A stretch of DNA of 8,490 bases from Bacillota bacterium (lineage in GTDB: Bacteria; Bacillota; Clostridia; Christensenellales; Aristaeellaceae), in NCBI GenBank assembly GCA_023415145.1, contig JAEZLW010000160.1, positions 1 through 8,490 of the forward strand, read 5' to 3'. Under the pieces are notes generated by a model. It was given only the letters and a program-made list of their open reading frames with translations, was not told where the DNA came from and did not search any database. This document shows, in pieces, positions 1 through 6,502 of this stretch (position 1 is the stretch's first letter; every line of letters starts with the position of its first letter). A program made the position numbers and the translations under genes.

Positions 1-490
1 CATCAGCCCCTTCGACTCCAATGCCCGGCGGCATACCTCCTTCTCCTCCCTGGACGTGGCGCCCATGCTGGAGGATGACGCGGCCTTTGTGATCAACATG
101 GAGGAAGTGCGCATCGATACCTACCGCGCCAGCGGCGCGGGCGGCCAGCACGTCACCCGAACCGACTCTGCCGTGCGCATGACCCATATCCCCACAAACA
201 CAGTCGTCCAGTGCCAGAACGAGCGCAGCCAGGTGCAAAACAAGGAAATGTGCCTGAAGATGCTCAGAAGCAAGCTTCTGGAACTGCGCGAGCGGGAAAA
301 GGAAGAAAAGATGGCCGACATCAAGGGCGAAATGAAGAAGATTGAGTGGGGCAGCCAGATCCGCAGCTACGTCTTCCAGCCCTATGCCATGGTGAAGGAC
401 CACCGCACCAACTACGAATCCGGCAACGTGGACTATGTGATGAACGGAAACCTCTCCGGCTTTGTCACCGCTTACTTAAAAATGCAGTAA
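1..490 (+). CDS. prfB: Peptide chain release factor 2 (RF2), C-terminal part, 5' end outside window
   Basis: RF2 recognises UGA and UAA stop codons on the ribosome and triggers hydrolysis of peptidyl-tRNA. The reading frame is open from base 2 and ends with TAA at 488-490, leaving 162 residues. The catalytic GGQ loop is visible at partial residues 47-49 (context SGAGGQHVTRTDSAVR). It follows an SPFDSNARRHTSFSS block, which separates RF2 from RF1. The C-terminal block WGSQIRSYVFQPYAMVKDHR and the G-N-V..V-M-x-G ending are typical of Firmicutes RF2. The residue after GGQHV is Thr where E. coli and B. subtilis RF2 have Asn. The tripeptide anticodon region and any programmed +1 frameshift site lie upstream of the window and cannot be judged. 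The first ATG/GTG codons inside the window are internal. Identity is very secure. Confidence 0.96.
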   Translation, partial: ISPFDSNARRHTSFSSLDVAPMLEDDAAFVINMEEVRIDTYRASGAGGQHVTRTDSAVRMTHIPTNTVVQCQNERSQVQNKEMCLKMLRSKLLELREREKEEKMADIKGEMKKIEWGSQIRSYVFQPYAMVKDHRTNYESGNVDYVMNGNLSGFVTAYLKMQ

Positions 491-499
491 GAAACGCCA

Positions 500-655
500 G
501 GGGGGACTTTTGAAAAAAGTCGTCCAGCCGGCTCAATCGGCACCGTAGTCACTGCCGTTCCCACGGCTTGTTTCGCCGGACTCCTCGGCCTGGCCTGATG
601 CCCCCACAGGGGGCGGCCAGGCTCTGGAGCCCTGGACCCCTTCAAAAACTCCTCA
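500..655. repeat. GC-rich multi-stem intergenic element with imperfect terminal inverted repeats
   Basis: This fills most of the prfB-DUF1461 spacer. The ends form an imperfect inverted repeat: 501-514 pairs with 641-654, with two mismatches and two G-T pairs. Inside are several stems: GCCGT/ACGGC (554-558/563-567, TCCC loop); GCCTGGCC/GGCCAGGC (588-595/615-622) enclosing CCCCC/GGGGG (601-605/609-613); and a competing arm at 617-624/627-635 with one bulged base. The overlap between the last two allows alternative folds. No protein is recognisable in any frame. It could be an interspersed repeat (MITE-like) or a structured leader/3' UTR. Only the stems are directly seen; the repeat interpretation is inference. 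Confidence 0.45.
502..525 (+). terminator. Candidate terminator hairpin after prfB
   Basis: A perfect 7-bp stem GACTTTT (505-511) / AAAAGTC (515-521) closes a GAA loop, 14 bp after the prfB stop. The G run at 501-504 can extend it against TCC (523-525) with one bulged base. There is no T run downstream, so it is not a textbook intrinsic terminator. It may instead be a 3'-end stabiliser or part of the larger element at 500-655. The loop core CTTTTGAAAAA recurs in the hairpin after mnmG. Confidence 0.4.
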
Positions 656-656
656 T

Positions 657-660
657 AGGA
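657..660 (+). promoter_or_regulatory. Ribosome binding site of the DUF1461 gene
   Basis: AGGA lies 9 nt before the ATG at 670. This, together with the KK-hydrophobic N-terminus that follows, fixes the start there rather than at the in-frame TTG at 568, which would translate the GC-rich stem-loop element. Confidence 0.7.
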
Positions 661-669
661 TATGAGCAT

Positions 670-1359
670 ATGAAAAAGACGGTTCAGGCCGCAGGTGGTA
701 TCGCATTCTCCCTGATCCTTCTCCTCGGCCTTTTATGTGGGGTCGTTCTTGCAGTTGCTGGAAACGCAAAAACAATGAACACCCTGTTCCTCCGCCACGC
801 AGACACAAGTATCACCGGGGTGGATATTCAGGAATACCCTGGCCTGGCCGAAAAGATCACGGATTACCTTGTCGGCCACGGGGATACTTTTCAAACCACA
901 TTATCCGTTCACGGGCAAACAAAGGAGGCTTTCTCAGAAAAAGAACTCCTTCACATGCAGGATGTGAAAAGCCTCTTTACCCTCTGCCGGTCTGTATTTC
1001 TTTTTTGCACATTGATCGTTGGCGTATGTCTTGCACTATCGCTGTTCCGCATGAAATCAATGCTTCCCCTGCTCAGCCGCAGCTATCTCTGTGTCAGCCT
1101 GTTCATCACAGTGCTGGGCACAGCCCTGGCCGTCTGGGCGGTTATCGATTTCCACAGCCTGTTCACTTTGTTTCATCGTTTGTTTTTCACCAACGACCTT
1201 TGGCTTTTGAATCCCAAGCAGGATTTGCTTGTGCAATTGATGCCTACGTCATTCTTTGTGGAATATGCGGCCCGAACTGGGCTGTTCTGGTTTATGAGCG
1301 CGGCTCTTGCCTGTCTTATCTCCCTACTGTACCTGAAAAGAAGGAAACGACAAGCATGA
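670..1359 (+). CDS. TIGR01906/DUF1461 family integral membrane protein
   Basis: This is a 229-residue membrane protein of a widespread Firmicutes family with no established function. Hydrophobic segments lie at about 8-30, 104-126, 140-160 and 203-223, and the tail KRRKRQA is basic. The first soluble loop (about 31-103) carries the family-typical HMQDVKSLF (95-103). A second loop (about 165-202) carries F-H-x-L-F-F, then WLLNPKQDLLVQLMP and an FF pair. If the N-terminus is cytoplasmic, as the leading MKK suggests, both conserved loops would face outside. ATG 670 has a good AGGA site. The stop TGA (1357-1359) overlaps the tsaD start (1356) as ATGA, so the two genes are probably translationally coupled. 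The family call rests on the paired conserved loops and the four-helix plan. Function is unknown. Confidence 0.88.
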   Translation: MKKTVQAAGGIAFSLILLLGLLCGVVLAVAGNAKTMNTLFLRHADTSITGVDIQEYPGLAEKITDYLVGHGDTFQTTLSVHGQTKEAFSEKELLHMQDVKSLFTLCRSVFLFCTLIVGVCLALSLFRMKSMLPLLSRSYLCVSLFITVLGTALAVWAVIDFHSLFTLFHRLFFTNDLWLLNPKQDLLVQLMPTSFFVEYAARTGLFWFMSAALACLISLLYLKRRKRQA

Positions 1360-2414
1360 CCTATGAATCAGCCTGCCGGGAGACTGCCGCCTGCCTTGCA
1401 AGCAAGGAATCAGTGCGCATTTTAGCCTTGGAAACCTCCTGCGATGAAACAGCTGCCGCCATCGTAGAAAACGGACGCAGTATTATCAGCAATGTTGTGT
1501 TCTCCCAAATTGACCTGCATGCGCTATACGGCGGCGTAGTGCCGGAAATCGCCAGCCGCGCCCATGTGGAAGCCTGTGACCGGGTAATCGACCAGGCACT
1601 TACTGAAGCAAACATGACTCTTTCACAGATAGATGCCTTGGCCGTCACCCATGGCCCTGGCCTTGTAGGTGCGCTGTTGACAGGCGTAAGCTGCATAAAA
1701 GGCCTGGCTTATGCCGCCAGCCTGCCCTTGATCCCCGTAAACCACATCGAAGGCCACGTCAGTGCCAATTACCTTTCCCATCCGGATTTGAAACCGCCCT
1801 TTTTGTGCCTGGTGGTCAGCGGCGGCCACAGCCATTTGATCGAAGTAAATGATTACGGCGTTTACAATCTGCTGGGCCAGACTCAGGACGATGCTGCGGG
1901 AGAGGCCTTTGACAAGGCGGCAAGGGTGCTGGATTTGCCTTATCCAGGCGGCCCGCGCCTGGACAAGCTGGCGGAAGAGGGCAATCCTTTCGCTTTTTCC
2001 CTGCCCAGGCCCCACCCCGAAGGGCGCTATGATTACAGCTTTTCGGGCCTCAAAACAGCCTTCATCAATGGGGCCCACAAGCTTAATCAGCAGGGAAAGC
2101 CCCTGCCCAATGCTGACATGGCTGCAGCCTTCCGCATGGCGGTGGTATCCTCCCTGTGCGAAAAGGCGCTGCTGGCGGCAAATGAAACAAACGCTCCTGC
2201 CCTCGCGCTGGCGGGTGGCGTTTCCGCCAACAGCCTGCTTCGGTGCATGATGCAGGAGCAATGTGACAGTGCAGGCATCCCTCTGTACATGCCCAGGCTT
2301 TCCCTGTGCACCGACAACGCTGCCATGATCGCCAGCGCCGCCTATTACAGGCTGCTCAGGGGGGAAATCGCGGACTTGTCGCTGAATGCGCAACCGGCGC
2401 TGCGGCTGGTATAG
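1356..2414 (+). CDS. tsaD: tRNA N6-adenosine threonylcarbamoyltransferase TsaD
   Basis: TsaD transfers the threonylcarbamoyl group from TC-AMP to A37 of ANN-decoding tRNAs (t6A), working in the cytoplasm with TsaB and TsaE. It is 352 residues long. Visible signatures are ETSCDET (26-32) of the ASKHA fold, metal ligands H130 and H134 in HIEGH, the SGGHS nucleotide loop (155-159), GEAFDKAARVL (182-192), GGVSANSLL (287-295) and D320 in CTDNAAM, the third metal-ligand position. No key residue is missing. The ATG at 1356 follows AGGA (1342-1345) by 10 nt and overlaps the upstream stop. About 20 residues precede the ILALETSCDET start usual for the family. A GTG at 1413 with AAGGA at 1404-1408 would give the canonical start, but its spacing is only 4 nt. 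tsaB and tsaE are not in the window. Confidence 0.97.
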   Translation: MTYESACRETAACLASKESVRILALETSCDETAAAIVENGRSIISNVVFSQIDLHALYGGVVPEIASRAHVEACDRVIDQALTEANMTLSQIDALAVTHGPGLVGALLTGVSCIKGLAYAASLPLIPVNHIEGHVSANYLSHPDLKPPFLCLVVSGGHSHLIEVNDYGVYNLLGQTQDDAAGEAFDKAARVLDLPYPGGPRLDKLAEEGNPFAFSLPRPHPEGRYDYSFSGLKTAFINGAHKLNQQGKPLPNADMAAAFRMAVVSSLCEKALLAANETNAPALALAGGVSANSLLRCMMQEQCDSAGIPLYMPRLSLCTDNAAMIASAAYYRLLRGEIADLSLNAQPALRLV

Positions 2415-2426
2415 TGCACATTGTTG

Positions 2427-3365
2427 TTACAAAAACCCCAATTCCTTGAACACAAACACAAACACAAAAATCGTAACCAGCGAGGCCCCCGTGGTGAAAG
2501 CCACAAGCTGCCCCGCCAGCTTCCCATCTGCCCCCATTTGCTGGGCCATGGTATAGCTGGAAACAGCGGTCGGCGACGCAAACAGCACCAGAAGGGCCAA
2601 AAGGGCTTCACCCCGGAATCCCAATACTGCCGCTAAAGGTAAAAAGATGCCAGGCACCAACACCATGCGGGCAACAAGCCCCAGGGTCAGCTGCCGGGCA
2701 TTTTCCTTTATATCGGAAGCATGCAAAGATCCGCCCAGCGTCATAAGGCACAAAGGCGTCGCCACCGCGGACATATCCTTCACCGTTTTTCTGAAAAACG
2801 CAGGCAGCGGTACTTGCAGCAAAAGTACGGCCACCCCTAAAAGTGCGGCTATTACCAGCGGATTTTTGACTATGCTCAGTGCAATGTGCCTAGCGCTCAC
2901 CCGGCCCATGCGGAAGTATTCCAGGATGAACACGGCCAGCGCATTGCTCAGCGGCACGAATACGCTCCCCAGCAGCGCTACGGAAGCGGCTCTCCCCTCC
3001 CCATACAGCGAAACGGCTATCGCCAGCCCAAAGATCAGAAAATTGCTGCGGATAATGGCCTGGATGATGGACGCACGCTTTTTGTCATCCTTTTCAAGCC
3101 TGGGAATCAGTATCATCGACAGGCCAAAAATCAACAGGACGCATGCGATGGTATAGCCCATCAGGCCGGGATTGAACGCCTGGTTCAAATCTACGGCATA
3201 TAGGTTTTGAAACAAAAGAATCGGCAGGAAAATGCGAAATCCAATGGCATCCACCTTGCGCAGCATGGTTTCGTCCGCCATACCGCAGCGCCTGACGCCT
3301 ACGCCTACCAGCATCATCAGCAATAGCGGAAGAACCACTTGGGCAGATACAATAAGGTTTTCCAT
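2427..3365 (-). CDS. AEC family transporter (auxin efflux carrier / malate permease type)
   Basis: This is a 312-residue polytopic membrane protein of the AEC family (PF03547), whose characterised bacterial members move dicarboxylates such as malate or other small organic anions. Evidence is the overall hydrophobic pattern (about ten helices in two halves), IIRSNFLIFGLA (104-115) in the first half, TPLCLMTLGGSL (203-214) and the second-half signature ASPTAVSSYTMAQQMGAD (263-280). The start ATG (3363-3365) has a GGGAG site on the minus strand a few bases upstream. It lies 35 bp downstream of the EamA transporter gene on the same strand, so the two are probably one operon with this gene second. 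Its stop is 12 bp from the tsaD stop, in convergent orientation. The last helix contains an F-V alternation encoded by a hexamer repeat. Substrate cannot be read from the sequence. Confidence 0.9.
   Translation of the reverse strand: MENLIVSAQVVLPLLLMMLVGVGVRRCGMADETMLRKVDAIGFRIFLPILLFQNLYAVDLNQAFNPGLMGYTIACVLLIFGLSMILIPRLEKDDKKRASIIQAIIRSNFLIFGLAIAVSLYGEGRAASVALLGSVFVPLSNALAVFILEYFRMGRVSARHIALSIVKNPLVIAALLGVAVLLLQVPLPAFFRKTVKDMSAVATPLCLMTLGGSLHASDIKENARQLTLGLVARMVLVPGIFLPLAAVLGFRGEALLALLVLFASPTAVSSYTMAQQMGADGKLAGQLVAFTTGASLVTIFVFVFVFKELGFL
2451..2468. repeat. Three perfect CACAAA hexamers inside the AEC transporter gene
   Basis: Three exact tandem copies of CACAAA read on the minus strand as alternating Phe-Val codons in the last transmembrane helix. 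The unit is six bases, so copy changes would keep the frame and only lengthen or shorten the helix. A short run of this size may simply reflect hydrophobic low complexity. Confidence 0.7.
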
Positions 3366-3400
3366 TCGTCTCCCTCACTTCCCTGACGCATTCTTGATTC

Positions 3401-4327
3401 CTAAAGAGAAGCTTTCATTCCCTTGGCTTCCCGTAAGGCTTGAGCCCTCAAGTACAAAAACAACCCCAGCAGTACCACGGCGCCGCCTATGAGCAGCAGC
3501 GCACCGGGCCTTTCCTGAAACATCAAAAGCGCCCAAATCATGGCACCTACCGGCTCCCCCAGCAGAGCGAAGGATACCACATGGGCACTGACCATCCCCA
3601 GGGTATAGGTGAAGACCGCATGGCCCAGCAGCGTACAGCCAAGCACCAGACCGCCCAGATACCATACAGCAGCGCCGGGCAAATGAAAGCCACCGCCAAC
3701 TGGCAGCAATAGGGCTAAAAAACAGGCCGTGGTCAGATATACAAACACGGTATAGCCCAGCGCAGGCATGCTTTTTCGGGCATGGCGACCACACAGCCAA
3801 TGCCCAGCCATGGCCACCGCACCAAGCAAGGCCATCAGGTCTCCGCCGATATTCCCGCCTAAACCACCCAGGCTGTTGGCACCTATCAAAATCGCACCAA
3901 GCAGTGCCACCAGCGCCCCGGGTCGTGCTGATTTTTGCATTGGTTCCCGCAATAAAAGCCCGGAAAACGCCGCCACGAACAATGGCTGCGTGCAAACCAG
4001 CGCCACCGAAGCAAAGGTGCTTGTGCTTTCCAAGGATGTCATCCAGGTATAGTAGTGAAGCGCCAGAAAAACCGCGGCCAACACGCCGAAAAAAAGCTCC
4101 CGACCGGGTGCGCGAATCACCGCAGCCAAAGAGGAGCGCACTTCCCCTTCCCGCTTGCGCAGGGAAAAGGGCAGTAAAAGCAGCCCGGATAAGAGCATGC
4201 GCAAAAAGGCAACCGTTACAGGGGTAGCGTCCTGTATAAGTGCAGCCTTTACCAGCGGCCCGCTGTAGGATACCATCACAACGCCCAGGATCACCAGAAG
4301 ATAGGCTTTCTTTTGTGAGGCAGGCAT
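3401..4327 (-). CDS. EamA/DMT superfamily transporter (RhaT/YdcZ-like drug-metabolite exporter)
   Basis: This 308-residue protein has two EamA repeats, about residues 8-150 and 163-293, each predicted as five helices. Members export amino acids, metabolites or drugs across the inner membrane. Supporting stretches are LALHYYTWMTSLESTS and FASVALVCTQPLFVA in the first repeat, and HAVFTYTLGMVSAHVVSFAL then LGEPVGAMIWALLMFQERP in the second; this paired E-P near the penultimate helix is typical of the family. The C-terminal tail is short and basic. ATG 4325-4327 is preceded on the minus strand by GGGAG with a 7-nt spacer, which fixes the start. It is the first gene of a likely two-gene operon with the AEC carrier. 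The concentric palindrome at 4351-4482 lies just upstream, within its leader or promoter region. No convincing -35/-10 pair was found. Substrate is unknown. Confidence 0.92.
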   Translation of the reverse strand: MPASQKKAYLLVILGVVMVSYSGPLVKAALIQDATPVTVAFLRMLLSGLLLLPFSLRKREGEVRSSLAAVIRAPGRELFFGVLAAVFLALHYYTWMTSLESTSTFASVALVCTQPLFVAAFSGLLLREPMQKSARPGALVALLGAILIGANSLGGLGGNIGGDLMALLGAVAMAGHWLCGRHARKSMPALGYTVFVYLTTACFLALLLPVGGGFHLPGAAVWYLGGLVLGCTLLGHAVFTYTLGMVSAHVVSFALLGEPVGAMIWALLMFQERPGALLLIGGAVVLLGLFLYLRAQALREAKGMKASL

Positions 4328-4350
4328 GAATAAGCTCCCTTCAGTCTTTT

Positions 4351-4482
4351 ACATAAGCTGTATGCGTTTATTGTTAAAAAAGATTTTGCGTCTGTGGGCA
4401 CGACCAAAGGGCTTTCCGATCGACCTTTGGAAACCTTCGGACGCCGTTTACTAACAATTACAATGGCATACCTGCTATCTGT
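4351..4482. repeat. Concentric nested palindrome, about 130 bp, of unknown nature
   Basis: Four inverted repeats share nearly the same centre (about 4414-4417). From outside in they are: GTATGC 4360-4365 / GCATAC 4466-4471, extendable imperfectly to 4351 and 4482; TTGTTA 4371-4376 / TAACAA 4452-4457; GCGTC 4388-4392 / GACGC 4440-4444; and CCAAAGG 4404-4410 / CCTTTGG 4424-4430 around a 13-nt loop. On the minus strand the GCGTC/GACGC arm is followed by AAAATCTTTTTT, so that strand could also act as an attenuator for the downstream transporter gene. Candidate explanations are a MITE-like element, a structured leader RNA or a large operator. I do not recognise a known riboswitch consensus. No clear target-site duplication is visible. 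Confidence 0.6.
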
Positions 4483-4555
4483 TTTTCTCTTAATCAACGT
4501 ACAGCAAAAAGCATTACCCTTTGTTTATCTCCTATAAAGTTTTCTGGGGGTGGGT

Positions 4556-4594
4556 GCGGGAGGGATCTTCTTTTTCAAAAGAGGTCCCTCCCGC
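4556..4594 (-). terminator. Stem-loop terminator at the mnmG stop codon
   Basis: A perfect 10-bp stem GCGGGAGGGA (4556-4565) / TCCCTCCCGC (4585-4594) continues inward, past one unpaired T, as a CTTCTTT/AAAGAGG helix with one G-T pair. Its outer base is the first plus-strand base of the mnmG stop codon (4594-4596), so the hairpin begins at the very end of translation. No U run follows on the minus strand (the sequence is C-rich), so termination may be Rho-assisted or the hairpin may serve as 3'-end protection. The core CTTTTGAAAAAG matches the hairpin after prfB. Confidence 0.65.
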
Positions 4595-6474
4595 TATACC
4601 TTTTCGGTTCCTTCGTTCTCCCTCTCCCGCCGGTTAAGCCAGACCATGAGAACGGCGATGTCCGCCGGGGACACGCCGGGGATGCGGGCTGCCTGGCCAA
4701 GGGAGCGGGGGCGCTGATTGTTCAGCTTCTGCCGGGCCTCGATGCGCAGGGCGTCCATCGCAAGGTAGGGAGCATTGGCCGGCAGCAGCGCGTTTTCCAT
4801 GGCACGGGCTTTGGATAATTGGGATTCCTGCTTGCGCAGGTAGCCGTCATACTTGACGGAGATTTCTGCCTGCTCCGCTGCGGCGGGAGAAGCGGTTTGA
4901 AGCTCCGGCACAAGGGACATCATATGGGCAAACGTAACCGACGGGCGGCGCAATAGCTCCTCTCCCGTAAGCGTTCCCAAGCAGGGCGGCTCGCCGAGTG
5001 CAGCCAGCAAGTCCTCCCGCTCCCGGGTCGGCGGCAGGGTGATGGCGGCCAGCTTTTCCCGAAGAGCCTTCGTCTCCCGCGCCTTTGCTTCCGCGTGGCG
5101 CATCCTTTCCTCGCTTGCAAGACCCGCCTTGCAGCCAAGCTCCGTCAGGCGCAGGTCGGCATTGTCCTGGCGCAGATACAGCCGGTGCTCGGCGCGGCTG
5201 GTCATCATGCGGTAGGGTTCATCGGTGCCCTTGGTCGTGAGGTCGTCCGCCAGCACACCGATATAGGCCATATCCCGGGTAATGATCAGCGGTTCCTTCT
5301 CTTTCAATTTCAGCGCAGCGTTGACGCCGGCCAATAGGCCTTGGGCGGCAGCCTCTTCATAACCGGAGGTGCCGTTGACCTGCCCGGCGAAGAATAAACC
5401 GGGGATGGACAAAGACTCCAGCGTAGCAGTAAGGCACCTGGAATCAATGCAGTCGTATTCGATGGCGTAAGCCAGCCTGGTCAATATGGCATTTTCCAGT
5501 CCGGGCACGCTGCGGTACATCAGCCACTGCACATCCTCCGGCAGGCTGGAGGACATGCCCTGCACGTACCATTCAAAGCTGTTTAAGCCTTCCGGCTCCA
5601 AAAACACCTGGTGCCGGTCCTTGTCGGCAAAACGGTTGATCTTATCCTCAATGCTGGGGCAGTACCGGGCACCCGTACCCTTGATGTCGCCCCTAAACAT
5701 GGGTGCGCGGTGCAGGTTCTCCCTAATGATTTGGTGCGTGCGCTCGTTGGTCCACGTAAGATAGCACTGCATCCGGTTGGAAAGCGGTTTATCTGTGAGA
5801 AAAGAAAAGGGCGTCACCGGTTCGTCACCGGGCTGCGGCTCCATTTTGGAAAAATCGATGGACCGCACATCCACCCTGGCCGGCGTACCCGTTTTGAAGC
5901 GGCGCAGGGAAAATCCCAGGTCCGAAAGCGCATCCGATAGATGGTTGGCAGCCAGCAGCCCCTGAGGCCCGCTGTTCCAGCTTGTTTCGCCGATGATGAT
6001 CCGGCTCCTCAAATACACGCCCCCGGCGATGATGACCGCCTGACAGGCTACGCTTTCGCCGGTGGTGGTTTGAATACCGGATACCGAACCGTTCGCGGTC
6101 AGAATACGGGATACTTCTCCCTGGCGTACGGTAAGGTTCTTTTGCGAAAACAGCGCGGCCCGCATTCTGTTCTGGTAAGCCTGCTTGTCCGCCTGAGCAC
6201 GCAGGCTGTATACCGCCGGCCCTTTCCCCTTGTTGAGCATGCGGCTTTGCAAAAACGTATCATCAATGGCGCGGCCCATCTCGCCGCCCAGTGCGTCCAG
6301 TTCCCGCACCAAATGTCCCTTGGAGGTGCCGCCGATAACCGGGTTGCATGCCATCAAGGCGATTGCGTCGATATTCAGCGTATATAAAAGGGTCGGGATA
6401 CCCATGCGGGCGGCAGCCAGCGCGGCTTCACAGCCCGCGTGTCCCGCCCCCGCAACGACCAGATGATAAGCCAT
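4594..6474 (-). CDS. mnmG: tRNA uridine-5-carboxymethylaminomethyl modification enzyme MnmG (GidA)
   Basis: MnmG, an FAD- and NADH-dependent enzyme, works with the GTPase MnmE to install cmnm5 (or nm5) on wobble U34 of tRNAs reading two-fold split codon boxes. The 626 residues match the usual length. The N-terminal Rossmann motif is G9-x-G11-x-x-G14 (AGAGHAG). The family block running from MACNPVIGGTSKGHL to GGEMG spans 41-67. The conserved catalytic-type cysteine is C272 in ARYCPSIEDKI. GYEEAAAQGLLAG (371-383), TSRAEHRLYLRQDNADLR (425-442) and the C-terminal helical domain with LNNQRPRSLGQAARIPG (584-600), which contacts MnmE/tRNA, are intact. The chosen ATG (6472-6474) has a G-run site at 6481-6487 with a 6-nt spacer. 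A TTG five codons upstream lies inside that site and is rejected. It is transcribed divergently from remB/gyrB, and mnmE is not in the window. Confidence 0.98.
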   Translation of the reverse strand: MAYHLVVAGAGHAGCEAALAAARMGIPTLLYTLNIDAIALMACNPVIGGTSKGHLVRELDALGGEMGRAIDDTFLQSRMLNKGKGPAVYSLRAQADKQAYQNRMRAALFSQKNLTVRQGEVSRILTANGSVSGIQTTTGESVACQAVIIAGGVYLRSRIIIGETSWNSGPQGLLAANHLSDALSDLGFSLRRFKTGTPARVDVRSIDFSKMEPQPGDEPVTPFSFLTDKPLSNRMQCYLTWTNERTHQIIRENLHRAPMFRGDIKGTGARYCPSIEDKINRFADKDRHQVFLEPEGLNSFEWYVQGMSSSLPEDVQWLMYRSVPGLENAILTRLAYAIEYDCIDSRCLTATLESLSIPGLFFAGQVNGTSGYEEAAAQGLLAGVNAALKLKEKEPLIITRDMAYIGVLADDLTTKGTDEPYRMMTSRAEHRLYLRQDNADLRLTELGCKAGLASEERMRHAEAKARETKALREKLAAITLPPTREREDLLAALGEPPCLGTLTGEELLRRPSVTFAHMMSLVPELQTASPAAAEQAEISVKYDGYLRKQESQLSKARAMENALLPANAPYLAMDALRIEARQKLNNQRPRSLGQAARIPGVSPADIAVLMVWLNRRERENEGTEKV

Positions 6475-6502
6475 CCCGCATCCCCCCAATCAACTAAAAA
6501 CG

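Noticed and set aside
568..669. Upstream TTG start for the DUF1461 protein
   Set aside because: It would translate the stem-loop element; ATG 670 has an AGGA site and a normal membrane-protein N-terminus.
735..1355. Long plus-strand open stretch in frame with tsaD, upstream of its start
   Set aside because: It lies in another frame of the DUF1461 gene, has no family-like residues and would give TsaD a 200-residue extension. It is a shadow.
1623..2393. Minus-strand 256-codon open frame inside tsaD
   Set aside because: It is fully antisense to a certain gene, with odd composition and no recognisable motif.
4328..4500. Known riboswitch or T-box in the leader of the transporter operon
   Set aside because: No T-box AGGGUGGNACCGCG core and no consensus that I recognise for ykkC/guanidine, fluoride, THF, preQ1 or yybP classes.
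5941..6387. Plus-strand 148-codon open frame inside mnmG
   Set aside because: It is antisense to a certain gene; high-GC third positions create such frames.
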